64,000 bases of DNA from Clostridia bacterium. GTDB taxonomy: Bacteria > Bacillota > Clostridia > Oscillospirales > Acutalibacteraceae. Under the pieces are notes generated by a model. The model did not search any database, was not told the origin of the DNA, and worked only from the letters and a program-made list of their open reading frames with translations. Below are positions 47,940 through 57,362 of the stretch, one piece after another. The position numbers were made by a program, and so were the translations under genes. Within the stretch, counting starts at the first letter, position 1. Each line of letters opens with the position of its first letter. The stretch is from contig JAFVTQ010000001.1 of assembly GCA_017503135.1 (NCBI GenBank), positions 233,756-297,755 of the forward strand, written 5' to 3'.

Positions 47940-49068
47940 CACTTTCACCTCCCGAGATTAAGCTTTGCGCCTGAGCATTATAGAGATTTGCTTTTGCAAG
48001 CTCCACCGAATCCTGAAGAGTAACTTCGTCCCAGATAACACTAACACCACTGCTGTTGCCTAAAAATCTGAGATAAAGAGAACAGATTTTCTCAATAACA
48101 GGAGTTAAAATGCGACGATAAGCCTCGATTTCTGTTGTGAGGGCATCTGCTTGTTGAGATGACATTCTCTCGGTTGTTGACCAAGAAAGCCCCAACATAA
48201 ATGGTGGAATAGAAAGCTTTGCAACTATCTGCTCAAGCATCTGTCTTACGGGTATTTCACTGTTAAGTATCTGATTATCAGCACCGATTACCTTGATTTG
48301 CACATCGCCGATAGCTACAAAGTCTTTGACTGAGCCTGATTCCATAGCACTTGCCCATTCGTTTGCAATCTGTTGTGCTCGCTCTTTTGCATAGGCACGG
48401 TCAAGCACATCTGAACCGGGGTTATATGTAACAGCAAAACGAAGGTTGCCGGCTCTTTCCCAATTTTGTCCTATTGAGTCATAGATTTTCATAAGTATTG
48501 ATGACACAAAGGGCAAGCTTTTAAGAATTGAGTTGCCAACAAGTGAGCCCGGCTCTGAATTGAGAGTCGAATACATAACCAATTCTTGAAAAGGCACGGG
48601 TGTACCATCAAAAGCATCAGGCTTGCAAACTAAAATTTCATTAAAGTTTTTAGGATTTCGTTTAAGAGAAATATCTCTGATAGGGACATTATAAAGTGAA
48701 TCAATGTTGTAGCCGTCGGTGATAATTTCACCTGCCGCTGTGCCATAAGTGAGAAGCTGTTCAAAATAAAGGTCAATAAACTGTTGAAGTCCACGACCTG
48801 CAACACCCGTGTTGATATTCTTTACAAAGTCATCAAGCTGTGCTTGATTTTTCTCGTTGTTTGATTTTACAGAAAAGCCACCGGTGAGACGGACAAGCTT
48901 ATAAATAGCCGTGTCAATTACCGGAATTGATTCACGAAGTTTTCTGTAAATTTCCGGTTGATAAACCGAAGTGGGAAAAGAGTTTAAAACATCAAAATGA
49001 TGGTTAGACCTGACTTGTGGTGTGGTGGCGCAAACTTTGCGATTGCCGATTTTATCAAATATAGACAT
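47932..49068 (-). CDS. Phage portal protein
   Basis: This is a 378-residue protein of the phage portal superfamily: YRKLRESIPVIDTAIYKLVRLTGG at the start, LTYGTAAGEIITDG near residue 110, LVGNSILKSLPFVSSILMKIYDSIGQNWERAGN near 175 and later LSIPPFMLGLSWSTTERMSSQQADALTTEIEAYRRILTPVIEKI. The last part, with the IPPFMLG signature, forms the tunnel helix region. Portals form the dodecameric ring through which DNA is packaged. The ATG follows AAAGGAGG. Located between large terminase and protease, the standard order. Confidence 0.88.
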   Translation of the reverse strand: MSIFDKIGNRKVCATTPQVRSNHHFDVLNSFPTSVYQPEIYRKLRESIPVIDTAIYKLVRLTGGFSVKSNNEKNQAQLDDFVKNINTGVAGRGLQQFIDLYFEQLLTYGTAAGEIITDGYNIDSLYNVPIRDISLKRNPKNFNEILVCKPDAFDGTPVPFQELVMYSTLNSEPGSLVGNSILKSLPFVSSILMKIYDSIGQNWERAGNLRFAVTYNPGSDVLDRAYAKERAQQIANEWASAMESGSVKDFVAIGDVQIKVIGADNQILNSEIPVRQMLEQIVAKLSIPPFMLGLSWSTTERMSSQQADALTTEIEAYRRILTPVIEKICSLYLRFLGNSSGVSVIWDEVTLQDSVELAKANLYNAQAQSLISGGESDD

Positions 49069-49100
49069 TGAATACCTCCTTTCAAACAATGGATTTTGTT

Positions 49101-50357
49101 TTATTTTCTTTCAACTGATAATGCAAAAACTGCATCATCAAAGGTTTTTGGAATAGTTGCCACGAAGTAACGAATATCATCCATCGCGTGGTCATATTCC
49201 TTTTTTGGTGTGTCTTTTACACTGTTTGGATCCCAACGATACATCGAGAATTCACGAATAGTATCGCTGCAAGAGCTGTCAATTAAAATTTGGTGTGTTT
49301 TTAGTTTTTCAGAAACCTTACGGATACCGTCTACCACATCATTTTTTGCAGGTATAACCCTGAATTTGCCTTCGCGACGGATACATTCAATAAAGGACGC
49401 GGCAGAAGGGTCAACTATCACTGCTTCAACTCTTTTGTCATCTGCGAGAGATACTAATTGTTCATAGTATTCTTTGTCAGTCATTTGAAAGCCTTTTGCT
49501 TTTGAATCGTGATAGAATTCCTTGATTCTGTACCATATTCCTTTATGAAGTCCCCATAATCCGAAAGATGCAGGGTTAACTGTGCCATAGTCACAAGAGA
49601 TATAATATTTATCAAAAGTTTTCGGCAAGATATTTACAATATTCTCTTTCTCGTTGAAAAAAGGATAAACAAGACCGTCAACGGCTACCCATTTGCCCAA
49701 CACAAACCTCTCATAAAAAGCGCCTGAATAAAGTGACTTATAACGCTCACGAATTTTGGGGGATAGTGAGGGGTTATCTTCCATAAGAAAATGAAGATAC
49801 AAACAATTTTTCTCACAGTGCTTTTTAATCCATTCCGTATAAAACCAATGATTTGGATTTTCGGGGTTGCAGTTAAACCAGAATTTTGAGCCATTTACAG
49901 AGCATCTTGCCATTGCCTGTTCAACAAATGAACGGGGCATAAGGGCAACTTCATCCATTAACACACCACAAAGAGTCATACCTTGAATAAGTGATGCGGA
50001 AGATTCATCCTTTCCACCGAAAAGATAAAATCTGTTAATATATTTGCCGTTGCCGATAAGGTTTGCAGAGCGTTTTTCTGTGACGGTAAATCCCATGCTT
50101 TTCAAAAGTGGTAATAGGGGAGTCACCAAATTTCTGCGAAGTGACGAGATTGTTTTGCCACAAAGGGCAAATGAAGAATCTGAAAACCGATAGAGACTCC
50201 AAAGAATGAACGAAAGAGACATACAAATTGTTTTTCCGCTTCGCACAGCACCGTCGCAAATAATGGCGTCATAAGTTTTGTGGGGGCTTGATTCTGTCCA
50301 CCAGTTAAGCACGGTGAGTTGCTTTTGAGAAAATCTTTCGAACTTGATGTCACTCAT
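49101..50357 (-). CDS. Phage terminase large subunit (PBSX type)
   Basis: This is a 418-residue DNA-packaging motor. The ATPase part has Walker A CDGAVRSGKTICMSL near residue 35, an adenine-binding LCGKTISSLRRNL and Walker B MTLCGVLMDEVALMP near 130, with coupling motif FNCNPENPNHW. The nuclease part has YISCDYGTVNPASFGLW near 245, VIVDPSAASFIE near 310 and HAMDDIRYFVATIP near 390 (acidic residues Asp, Asp, Asp). All motifs are intact. ATG 50357 overlaps the small terminase stop. Confidence 0.92.
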   Translation of the reverse strand: MSDIKFERFSQKQLTVLNWWTESSPHKTYDAIICDGAVRSGKTICMSLSFILWSLYRFSDSSFALCGKTISSLRRNLVTPLLPLLKSMGFTVTEKRSANLIGNGKYINRFYLFGGKDESSASLIQGMTLCGVLMDEVALMPRSFVEQAMARCSVNGSKFWFNCNPENPNHWFYTEWIKKHCEKNCLYLHFLMEDNPSLSPKIRERYKSLYSGAFYERFVLGKWVAVDGLVYPFFNEKENIVNILPKTFDKYYISCDYGTVNPASFGLWGLHKGIWYRIKEFYHDSKAKGFQMTDKEYYEQLVSLADDKRVEAVIVDPSAASFIECIRREGKFRVIPAKNDVVDGIRKVSEKLKTHQILIDSSCSDTIREFSMYRWDPNSVKDTPKKEYDHAMDDIRYFVATIPKTFDDAVFALSVERK

Positions 50358-50829
50358 TGTTATCACCATTTGCACTGCGCTCAAGAGCCTCATAGAAAGA
50401 TAACGCAGAAGAATTTAAGGCGCTTTCAGAAAGCTTAGAAAGTTGTTCAAGTGCTTTGAGTCTGTCAAAGAATTTAATCTCCATTCCCTTGCCGCTTGTG
50501 AATTTGATTTCGGATACGTTAAAAAGGTCAAGAGTATCAGGTGTTGGGGGATTATCATTATTAGCAGAGAGAATGAGTTTGACAGCATCTGAAATCGAGC
50601 CGAAAGCAAGGCGAGAAAGTCCGGCAGAAACTAAATTCGAATCAGTCTGATTTTCTTTTTCTAACTCTTTGATTTTGTTCGCTATGTGCTTCTTTGACAA
50701 AAGATTTATGCCGCGATATTCAGGCAAAACAGTGTATCCTGATTTGATTGCTGCTTCTTTTGGGTTTCGCAGTATTACATACCAATGGCAAAAATCAAGT
50801 TCTTTTTTTGTAAGTTTATTTTCGTTCAT
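50350..50829 (-). CDS. Phage terminase small subunit
   Basis: This is a 159-residue protein. It starts MNENKLTKKELDFCHWYVIL, continues RNPKEAAIKSGYTVLPEYRGINLLSKKHIANKIKELEKE (HTH followed by a helix) and ends with a helical oligomerisation region (FDRLKALEQLSKLSESA). This pattern is the typical small terminase of SPP1/PBSX-like phages, which recognises packaging sites. ATG 50829 follows AAGGAG at good distance; the frame's earlier start at 50979 crosses the promoter region. It is the first gene of the head module and overlaps the large subunit. Confidence 0.88.
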   Translation of the reverse strand: MNENKLTKKELDFCHWYVILRNPKEAAIKSGYTVLPEYRGINLLSKKHIANKIKELEKENQTDSNLVSAGLSRLAFGSISDAVKLILSANNDNPPTPDTLDLFNVSEIKFTSGKGMEIKFFDRLKALEQLSKLSESALNSSALSFYEALERSANGDNNE

Positions 50830-50889
50830 TTTTAGTCTCCTTTCAGAAGACTTTTGAAAAAGCCTTCCATATATAGTGTAAACAAGGTG

Positions 50890-50916
50890 TTTTGTCTCGG
50901 CTTTTGCGAGACAAAA
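50890..50916. promoter_or_regulatory. Perfect inverted repeat upstream of the phage module
   Basis: TTTTGTCTCG-GCTTTTG-CGAGACAAAA has 10-bp arms. It lies 60 bases before the first phage gene, at the -35 region of a possible minus-strand promoter whose -10 is TATATA near 50870-50876. It could be an operator, or a terminator insulating the module. Confidence 0.45.
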
Positions 50917-50972
50917 TAGCAAAAACTCCGAATTGTTTACAAAATGTTCACAAATGGCGCTTTTTTGGTGAC

Positions 50973-51036
50973 TTGACAATATACAATATTAATATATAAT
51001 AAAATAGTTAACCGATTAATTATAAATCGATTAACT
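50973..51036 (+). promoter_or_regulatory. Promoter and operator of the marR-ABC operon
   Basis: TTGACA (50973-50978), 16 bases, TATAAT (50995-51000). Just downstream is an inverted repeat AGTTAACCGAT (51006-51016) / ATCGATTAACT (51026-51036) with one mismatch, covering the expected transcription start. Its size and place fit a MarR dimer site for autorepression. Confidence 0.8.
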
Positions 51037-51068
51037 AAAAGTCAAATATTGTTGAAAGAGTGTATAAA

Positions 51069-51521
51069 ATGAAAAACAATGTGGCGAAGGTGAGAGCGAT
51101 ATTCAGAGAATATCATTGTAATCACCGAAATATCATTGACAAAAGCTTTCGTGAAAACGGAATATATTTTGGTCAACCACCAATTCTCAAATATTTAAGT
51201 GGAAATGATAATGCGACCCAAAAAGAAATTGCAGACTTTTTGCACATTTCTCCACCATCTGTTGCAACATCTTTAAAAAGAATGGCAGACTCGGGTCTTG
51301 TTGTGCGCATTGCAGATAAAAAAGATGCAAGACGAAACAATTTGAGACTTACTGAAAAAGGCAAGAAACTTTCAGAATATGCTGATAATATGTTTTTGAA
51401 AATGGATGAAGCAACTTTTTCAGATTTTACAGATGAAGAAATCGAAATACTTATAAAATTCCTTGAAAGAATGAATAAAAATCTTGCAGACTTTGCAGAA
51501 AGGGGAGAAGAAAATGTTTAA
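51069..51521 (+). CDS. MarR-family transcriptional regulator
   Basis: This 150-residue winged-helix repressor contains PPILKYLSGNDNATQKEIADFLHISPPSVATSLKRMADSGLVVRIADKKDARRNNLRLTEKGKKL, read as recognition helix (SPPSVATSLKRM) and beta wing (ADKKDARRNNLRLT). The flanking helices form the dimer interface. It probably represses its own operon through the inverted repeat at 51006-51036 and is released by a compound exported by the two ABC proteins. The ATG at 51069 follows AAAGAG; the GTG at 51060 is too close. Overlaps the first ABC gene by eight bases. Confidence 0.92.
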   Translation: MKNNVAKVRAIFREYHCNHRNIIDKSFRENGIYFGQPPILKYLSGNDNATQKEIADFLHISPPSVATSLKRMADSGLVVRIADKKDARRNNLRLTEKGKKLSEYADNMFLKMDEATFSDFTDEEIEILIKFLERMNKNLADFAERGEENV

Positions 51522-53268
51522 ACTTTTAAAACATGCTAAAAAATATATTGTTCCAACAATTTTGTCACCAGTTTTAATGATTGGTGAAGTTGTGCTTGAA
51601 CTTTTAATTCCACTTGTAATGGCAGATATTGTAAACCTTGTTCAAAGCGGAATGACAGATGACAGTATGAATGTTATTCTTGGTCTTGGTCTTAAAATGC
51701 TTCTTCTTGCTCTTGGCTCTCTTTTCTGTGGTGCAATGGCAGCGAGAATGGCGGCAGTTGCAGGTATGGGCTTTGGCGCAACACTCCGAGAAGAGATAAT
51801 GGGCAAAATCCAGAGATTCTCATTCTCAAACATTGACCATTTTTCAACAGCGTCACTTATCACTAGAATCACAACAGACGTAAACTCTGTGCAGAATACT
51901 TTTGTCATGATGATAAGAATGTTGTTCCGTGCACCTGTTATGTTTGTGGTGGCACTTGCCATTACAATCACAAAGAGCCGTGAAGTTGCAATGCCATTTA
52001 CAGTTGCGTTACCACTTATTGCAATTATTCTTATAATTTTTGCACCTATTGCGTTGGGCAGATTTAAGAAAATGCTCAAAATGTTTGACGGCTTTAATGC
52101 ATCTATTCAAGAAAACCTTACTAACGTAAGAGTTGTAAAATCCTTTGTTCGTTCAGAGTATGAAAAAGACAAGTTCAAAAAGGCAAATGATGACCTTATG
52201 AACGCTGCATTACACGCAGAAAAACTTATGATATTGGGTATGCCAACATTTACAATTATTATGTATGGCACAATTCTTGCAATTCTCTATATTGCAGCAA
52301 GAGAAATAACACAAGAGACCTTGCTTATAGGTGATTTCTCTGCAATCTTCACTTACATTATGCAGATTCTCATTCACTTCCTTATGATTGTAATGCTCAT
52401 TGCGCAATTCTTTATGTCACAGGCAAGTGCAAATCGTATTTTAGAGGTTTGTGAAGAAACACCTGATATTAATGACGACAATGCAACAATTACAGATGTT
52501 AAAGATGGCTCAATCGAATTTAAAAATGTTTCATTTAAATACAACGGGTCACAGCATAATGTAATCGACAACGCCACATTCAAAATTGAAAGTGGTGAAA
52601 TGGTTGGTATTATCGGTGCAACAGGCAGTGCCAAAACAAGCCTTGTGCAACTCATTCCTCGTCTTTATGATGTAACCGGCGGTGAACTGCTTGTTGGTGG
52701 CGAAAATGTTAAAGATTATAAAATCTTTAATCTTCGTGACGCAGTCAGTATGGTGCTTCAGAAGAATGTGCTTTTCTCAGGCACAATAGCAGAAAATCTT
52801 CGTTGGGGCAACAAAGATGCAACAGATGAAGAAATTCAGGAAGCATGTAAAATTGCCGACGCACATTCATTTGTGTCATCATTCCCAAATGGTTACAACA
52901 CTGATTTAGGTCAGGGCGGTGTCAATGTTTCAGGCGGACAGAAACAACGACTTTGCATTGCCCGTGCAATTCTCAAAAAGCCTAAAATTCTTATTCTTGA
53001 TGACTCAACAAGTGCAGTTGACACATTCACAGATTCAAAAATCCGTAAAGGACTTCGTGAGTGTATTCCTGATACAACAAAAATTATCATTGCACAAAGA
53101 ATTTCGTCAGTTCAGGATTGCGACAAAATCATTATTCTTGATGATGGTGGAATAAATGATATCGGCAATCACGAAGAATTGCTTGCACGCAATGAGATTT
53201 ATCAGGATATTTATAACTCTCAACAAAAGGGCAGTGACGATTTTGACGTGATGGGAGGTGCGTTATAA
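51514..53268 (+). CDS. ABC exporter half-transporter, degenerate nucleotide site
   Basis: A 584-residue permease-ATPase with six membrane helices (residues about 15-310) followed by the nucleotide-binding domain. Walker A reads GIIGATGSAKTSLV near 366, with Ala replacing the last Gly of GxxGxGK. The signature is VSGGQKQRLCIARAI, and Walker B reads ILILDDSTSAVD near 491, with Asp in place of the catalytic Glu. These changes are typical of the non-hydrolysing half of heterodimeric multidrug or lipid exporters. It overlaps marR and, by one base, the partner gene (TAATG). Confidence 0.93.
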   Translation: MFKLLKHAKKYIVPTILSPVLMIGEVVLELLIPLVMADIVNLVQSGMTDDSMNVILGLGLKMLLLALGSLFCGAMAARMAAVAGMGFGATLREEIMGKIQRFSFSNIDHFSTASLITRITTDVNSVQNTFVMMIRMLFRAPVMFVVALAITITKSREVAMPFTVALPLIAIILIIFAPIALGRFKKMLKMFDGFNASIQENLTNVRVVKSFVRSEYEKDKFKKANDDLMNAALHAEKLMILGMPTFTIIMYGTILAILYIAAREITQETLLIGDFSAIFTYIMQILIHFLMIVMLIAQFFMSQASANRILEVCEETPDINDDNATITDVKDGSIEFKNVSFKYNGSQHNVIDNATFKIESGEMVGIIGATGSAKTSLVQLIPRLYDVTGGELLVGGENVKDYKIFNLRDAVSMVLQKNVLFSGTIAENLRWGNKDATDEEIQEACKIADAHSFVSSFPNGYNTDLGQGGVNVSGGQKQRLCIARAILKKPKILILDDSTSAVDTFTDSKIRKGLRECIPDTTKIIIAQRISSVQDCDKIIILDDGGINDIGNHEELLARNEIYQDIYNSQQKGSDDFDVMGGAL

Positions 53269-55181
53269 TGGCAGGACCAATGGGCGGTGGCAGAAGACGT
53301 GGACCTCAAGGACCAGTCAAAAAGCCTAAAAATATGAAAGGTACAATAAAAAGGCTTTTAGGTTATATTTTAAGACATAAAGGCTTGTTTATTGGTATGC
53401 TCGTTTTTGCAGCGATTAGCTCTGTTGCAACAGTTTCAGGCTCATTATTTATTAAGCCGATTATTGACGACTATCTCACACCAATGATAGGCAAAGAATT
53501 CACAAGTGAACTCATAGCACCACTTATTAAAATGATGTGCATTATGGGATGCGTATTCTTGTTTGGCGCATTGGCATCTTACGGTCAATCAAAATGCTCC
53601 GTATGGCTTACACAACGCACACTTAACACGTTGAGAAAAGACCTTTTTGATGCTATTGCAGATTTGCCAATTAGTTTCTTCGACTCTCGTCCTCACGGTG
53701 AGATTATGAGCCGATTCACAAATGACGTTGAAACTCTTCGTATGTTTATCAGTCAAGGCTTAACACAATTTATTTCATCTGGCATTATGATTTTAGGCTC
53801 ATTTTTCATCATGTTGTTCTTAAGTTGGCAGATGACTTTAATCGTTTGCGCAATGGTTGTTGTAATGGTATTCATTACAAAGACTCTTGGTAAAAAGAGT
53901 GCCTTCTTCTTCAAAAAACAACAGGAACAATTAGGCACAGTTAACGGATATATTGAAGAAATCATTGAGGGACAAAAGGTAGTAAAAGTATTTAATCATG
54001 AAGGAGAAGTTGTTTCTCACTTCGGCGAAATAAATGAAAATCTTCGCAAGTCTGCAACAAGTGCAAACAGCTTTGCAAATATGTTGGGACCAATTATGAA
54101 TAACCTTTCACACATAACCTATGCGCTCACTGCTGCTGTTGGTGGCCTTTTGGCTATTAAACGAGCAATGACAGCAGGTGATATTGTTGCATTCTTGCAA
54201 TACATCAGAAGTTTTACTCAACCAATTTCAAATATCACACAGCAGTTCAATAATGCACTTATGGCGCTTGCAGGTGCTGAAAGAATTTTTGAAATTATCG
54301 ACCAAAAACCTGAACTTGACGAGGGTTATGTTGTGCTTGTCAATGCAGAGTTGGACGAAAATGGTGAAATAAAGGAAACTGAAAAACACACAGGCATCTG
54401 GGCTTGGAAGCATACTCACGGTGATGGCACAATCACATACACACGACTTGCAGGTGACATTGTTTTTGAAGATGTTACATTTGGTTACACAGACGAAAAA
54501 ACGGTGCTTCACGACGTTTCACTCTATGCAAAACCAGGTCAAAAAATTGCTTTTGTCGGTTCAACAGGTGCGGGCAAAACAACAATCACAAACCTTATCA
54601 ACCGTTTTTATGAAATCAACGAAGGTAAAATCCGTTATGACGGTATAAATATTCAAAAAATTAAAAAGGACGATTTGCGTCGTTCATTGGGTATTGTTTT
54701 GCAGGATACTCACTTGTTCACAGGTACAATTGAAGATAATATCCGTTATGGTAACCTTGACGCTACCCATGAAGATATTGTTAAGGCGGCGAAAATCGCA
54801 AATGCACATTCATTCATTTCACATCTTCCAGATGGATATGACACAATGCTCACAGGTGACGGCTCAAACCTTTCACAAGGTCAACGACAACTCATTTCTA
54901 TTGCTCGTGCGGCGGTTGCAGACCCACCGGTGCTTATTCTCGACGAAGCAACAAGTTCAATCGACACAAGAACAGAAAAGCTTATTGAAGAGGGTATGGA
55001 TGCTCTTATGGAGGATCGAACAGTTTTTGTTATTGCTCACAGACTTTCAACTGTCCGAAATGCAAAAGCGATTATGGTTCTTGAAAACGGCAGAATCATA
55101 GAACGTGGCGACCACGACGACCTTATAGAGCAAAAAGGAAAATATTATCAACTTTACACAGGCAACTTTGTAGAAAATTAA
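53268..55181 (+). CDS. ABC exporter half-transporter, canonical ATPase site
   Basis: A 637-residue partner of the preceding protein. A Gly/Arg-rich start (MAGPMGGGRRRGPQGPVKKP) precedes six membrane helices (about 38-330). The ATPase domain has Walker A FVGSTGAGKTTITNL near 430, signature NLSQGQRQLISIARA and Walker B VLILDEATSSIDTR near 555 with the catalytic Glu. A 45-residue insertion (about 350-395, including KHTGIWAWKHTHGDG) separates the membrane and ATPase parts and is unusual. The pair should act as a heterodimer exporting a drug, peptide or lipid. Confidence 0.94.
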   Translation: MAGPMGGGRRRGPQGPVKKPKNMKGTIKRLLGYILRHKGLFIGMLVFAAISSVATVSGSLFIKPIIDDYLTPMIGKEFTSELIAPLIKMMCIMGCVFLFGALASYGQSKCSVWLTQRTLNTLRKDLFDAIADLPISFFDSRPHGEIMSRFTNDVETLRMFISQGLTQFISSGIMILGSFFIMLFLSWQMTLIVCAMVVVMVFITKTLGKKSAFFFKKQQEQLGTVNGYIEEIIEGQKVVKVFNHEGEVVSHFGEINENLRKSATSANSFANMLGPIMNNLSHITYALTAAVGGLLAIKRAMTAGDIVAFLQYIRSFTQPISNITQQFNNALMALAGAERIFEIIDQKPELDEGYVVLVNAELDENGEIKETEKHTGIWAWKHTHGDGTITYTRLAGDIVFEDVTFGYTDEKTVLHDVSLYAKPGQKIAFVGSTGAGKTTITNLINRFYEINEGKIRYDGINIQKIKKDDLRRSLGIVLQDTHLFTGTIEDNIRYGNLDATHEDIVKAAKIANAHSFISHLPDGYDTMLTGDGSNLSQGQRQLISIARAAVADPPVLILDEATSSIDTRTEKLIEEGMDALMEDRTVFVIAHRLSTVRNAKAIMVLENGRIIERGDHDDLIEQKGKYYQLYTGNFVEN

Positions 55182-55205
55182 TTCTTTTTCCGCAATATAA
55201 AATAC

Positions 55206-55242
55206 AAAAACCGAGTGAAAATTACACTCGGTTTATTTTTTT
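55206..55242 (+). terminator. Terminator of the marR-ABC operon
   Basis: The stem AAACCGAGTG / CACTCGGTTT is followed by ATTTTTTT. Confidence 0.85.
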
Positions 55243-55362
55243 AACAAAAAAGCATATTTTTTCTTGTTTACTTTATATATTTTTGGTAATTTTTTGTAAC
55301 AAACTGCACAAATGCCCGTAATGAAATTTGTTAACGATTTGACTATTTTGTTCAAAAAATGC

Positions 55363-55391
55363 TTGAAAAAGCAAATTCACGGTGTTACAAT
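55363..55391 (+). promoter_or_regulatory. Promoter of the glycogen operon
   Basis: TTGAAA (55363-55368), 17 bases, TACAAT (55386-55391), 36 bases before glgB. Confidence 0.8.
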
Positions 55392-55427
55392 ATATCTGTA
55401 TAACTATGTTTTCTGGGAGGTAGAGAA

Positions 55428-57314
55428 ATGTCAGAATGTAATAGCTATGAATCTCAGGTTCCCGTTTATCTTTTTCATCAGGGTAACAATGCCCGTGCGT
55501 ATGAATATATGGGTTCGCATCGAGTTTCCGAAAACACAGTTGTTTTCAGAGTGTGGGCACCAAATGCAGAGGCTGTTGCAGTTTGTGGCACTTTTAATAA
55601 CTGGAGTGAAAATGCAAACCTTGCAACTCGTATAACGGCAGGTGGCATTTGGGAAGCATATATTGATGGCGTTAATCAATATGACTCATATAAATATTGC
55701 ATTTATACCCACGACGGAAGAAAACTTATGAAAAGTGACCCTTATGGTTATCATATGGAAACCCGTCCCGATAATGCGACAAAATTTTATGAGTTGGGCG
55801 ATTATAATTGGACTGATGCCAAATGGGAAAAAGCAAAACGCGAAAGAGCACAATATGACAGACCAGTAAATATTTACGAAGTTCATTTTGGCTCTTGGAA
55901 GCAATATGAAGATGGCAATTTCTATTCATATAGAAAAATGGCAGAAGAGCTTATCCCTTATGTGAAAGAAATGGGATATACTCATATCGAGTTTATGCCA
56001 CTTACAGAATATCCATTTGATGGCTCTTGGGGTTATCAGGTAACAGGTTATTTTGCAGCAACTTCTCGTTATGGCACACCCGACGATTTAATGTATCTTA
56101 TTGATATGTGCCATAAAAACGATATCGGTGTTATTCTTGATTGGGTACCTGCTCATTTCCCTAAAGATGCTAACGGCTTAGCAGAATTTGACGGTACACC
56201 TTGTTATGAATATGCTGACATCCGTAAAGGTGAGCATCTCGAATGGGGCACAAAGGTATTCGACTTCGGCAGAAACGAAGTTCAGTCATTCTTAATTTCA
56301 AGTGCAATGTTCTGGCTTGATAAATATCATGTTGACGGACTTCGCGTTGACGCCGTTGCATCAATGCTCTATCTCAATTATGGTAGAGATGACGGTCATT
56401 GGATTGCAAATAAAGACGGTGGCGTTGAAAACCTTGAAACTGTGGCATTCTTAAATAAACTCAGTATGAATGTGTTCCGTGACTATCACGGTAGTTTGCT
56501 CATAGCTGAAGAAAGCACAGCATGGCCAATGGTTACAAAACCTGTATTTATGGGTGGACTTGGTTTCAACTATAAATGGAATATGGGTTGGATGAACGAT
56601 ATTCTTCGCTATTTCTCAATGGACCCTCTTTACAGAAAAGGCAATCACGGGTGCATCACATTCTCATTCTTCTATGCATTTTCAGAGAATTTTATCTTGC
56701 CGATTTCACACGACGAAGTTGTTCACGGTAAGTGTTCACTTATTAACAAGATGCCCGGTACCTATGAAGAAAAGTTTGCAGGTGTGAGAGCCTTTATGGG
56801 TTATATGATGGCTCATCCCGGTAAAAAACTTATGTTTATGGGTTCTGAATTTGGTCAGTTTATTGAATGGGATTTCAAGAAAGAGCTTGATTGGTTGTTG
56901 CTTGATTATGATATGCATAAGAAATTGCATAAATATTTCAAAGACATTAACCATTTTTATAAAGATACCCCTGCAATGTGGCAGGTTGACCACTCTTGGG
57001 AAGGCTTTTCTTGGATTTCAGCGGATGATAATGATAATTCAGTAATCGCATTCCGCAGAATTGACGAAAAAGGCAAAGAAATTATTGCAGTTTGCAACTT
57101 TACCCCAGTCGGACGAGAAAATTACAGAATCGGTGTTCCGCAGAAAGGCAACTATAAGATTGTGTTTAATTCTGACGACGAGATTTATGGCGGTGAAGGT
57201 CGCGGACAAAGAGATAAAATCAAGGCAGAAAAACAAGCAATGCACGGATTTGAGCAGAGCATTTCACTTGATTTACCACCAATGTCAACAATTTATCTCA
57301 AAAAGACGAGATAA
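55428..57314 (+). CDS. glgB: 1,4-alpha-glucan branching enzyme
   Basis: This 628-residue GH13 enzyme introduces alpha-1,6 branches into glycogen. The N-terminal CBM48 domain (about 35-120) has [22 protein letters not shown]. The (beta/alpha)8 barrel carries [12 protein letters not shown] near 303 (nucleophile Asp), [11 protein letters not shown] near 360 (acid Glu) and [13 protein letters not shown] near 427 (His-Asp). The C-terminal beta domain ends with [10 protein letters not shown]. Length is close to other clostridial GlgB. GGGAGG precedes the ATG. It leads the order glgB-glgC-glgD-glgA; no phosphorylase or debranching gene is in the window. Confidence 0.96.
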   Translation: MSECNSYESQVPVYLFHQGNNARAYEYMGSHRVSENTVVFRVWAPNAEAVAVCGTFNNWSENANLATRITAGGIWEAYIDGVNQYDSYKYCIYTHDGRKLMKSDPYGYHMETRPDNATKFYELGDYNWTDAKWEKAKRERAQYDRPVNIYEVHFGSWKQYEDGNFYSYRKMAEELIPYVKEMGYTHIEFMPLTEYPFDGSWGYQVTGYFAATSRYGTPDDLMYLIDMCHKNDIGVILDWVPAHFPKDANGLAEFDGTPCYEYADIRKGEHLEWGTKVFDFGRNEVQSFLISSAMFWLDKYHVDGLRVDAVASMLYLNYGRDDGHWIANKDGGVENLETVAFLNKLSMNVFRDYHGSLLIAEESTAWPMVTKPVFMGGLGFNYKWNMGWMNDILRYFSMDPLYRKGNHGCITFSFFYAFSENFILPISHDEVVHGKCSLINKMPGTYEEKFAGVRAFMGYMMAHPGKKLMFMGSEFGQFIEWDFKKELDWLLLDYDMHKKLHKYFKDINHFYKDTPAMWQVDHSWEGFSWISADDNDNSVIAFRRIDEKGKEIIAVCNFTPVGRENYRIGVPQKGNYKIVFNSDDEIYGGEGRGQRDKIKAEKQAMHGFEQSISLDLPPMSTIYLKKTR

Positions 57315-57362
57315 TTGATATATGTTAACAAAATAAACTTATTATAAACGGAGGAATTTACA

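Noticed and set aside
44823-50829. An encapsulin-like nanocompartment
   Set aside because: The capsid gene is accompanied by terminase and portal genes and no cargo enzyme, so a phage head module explains it better.
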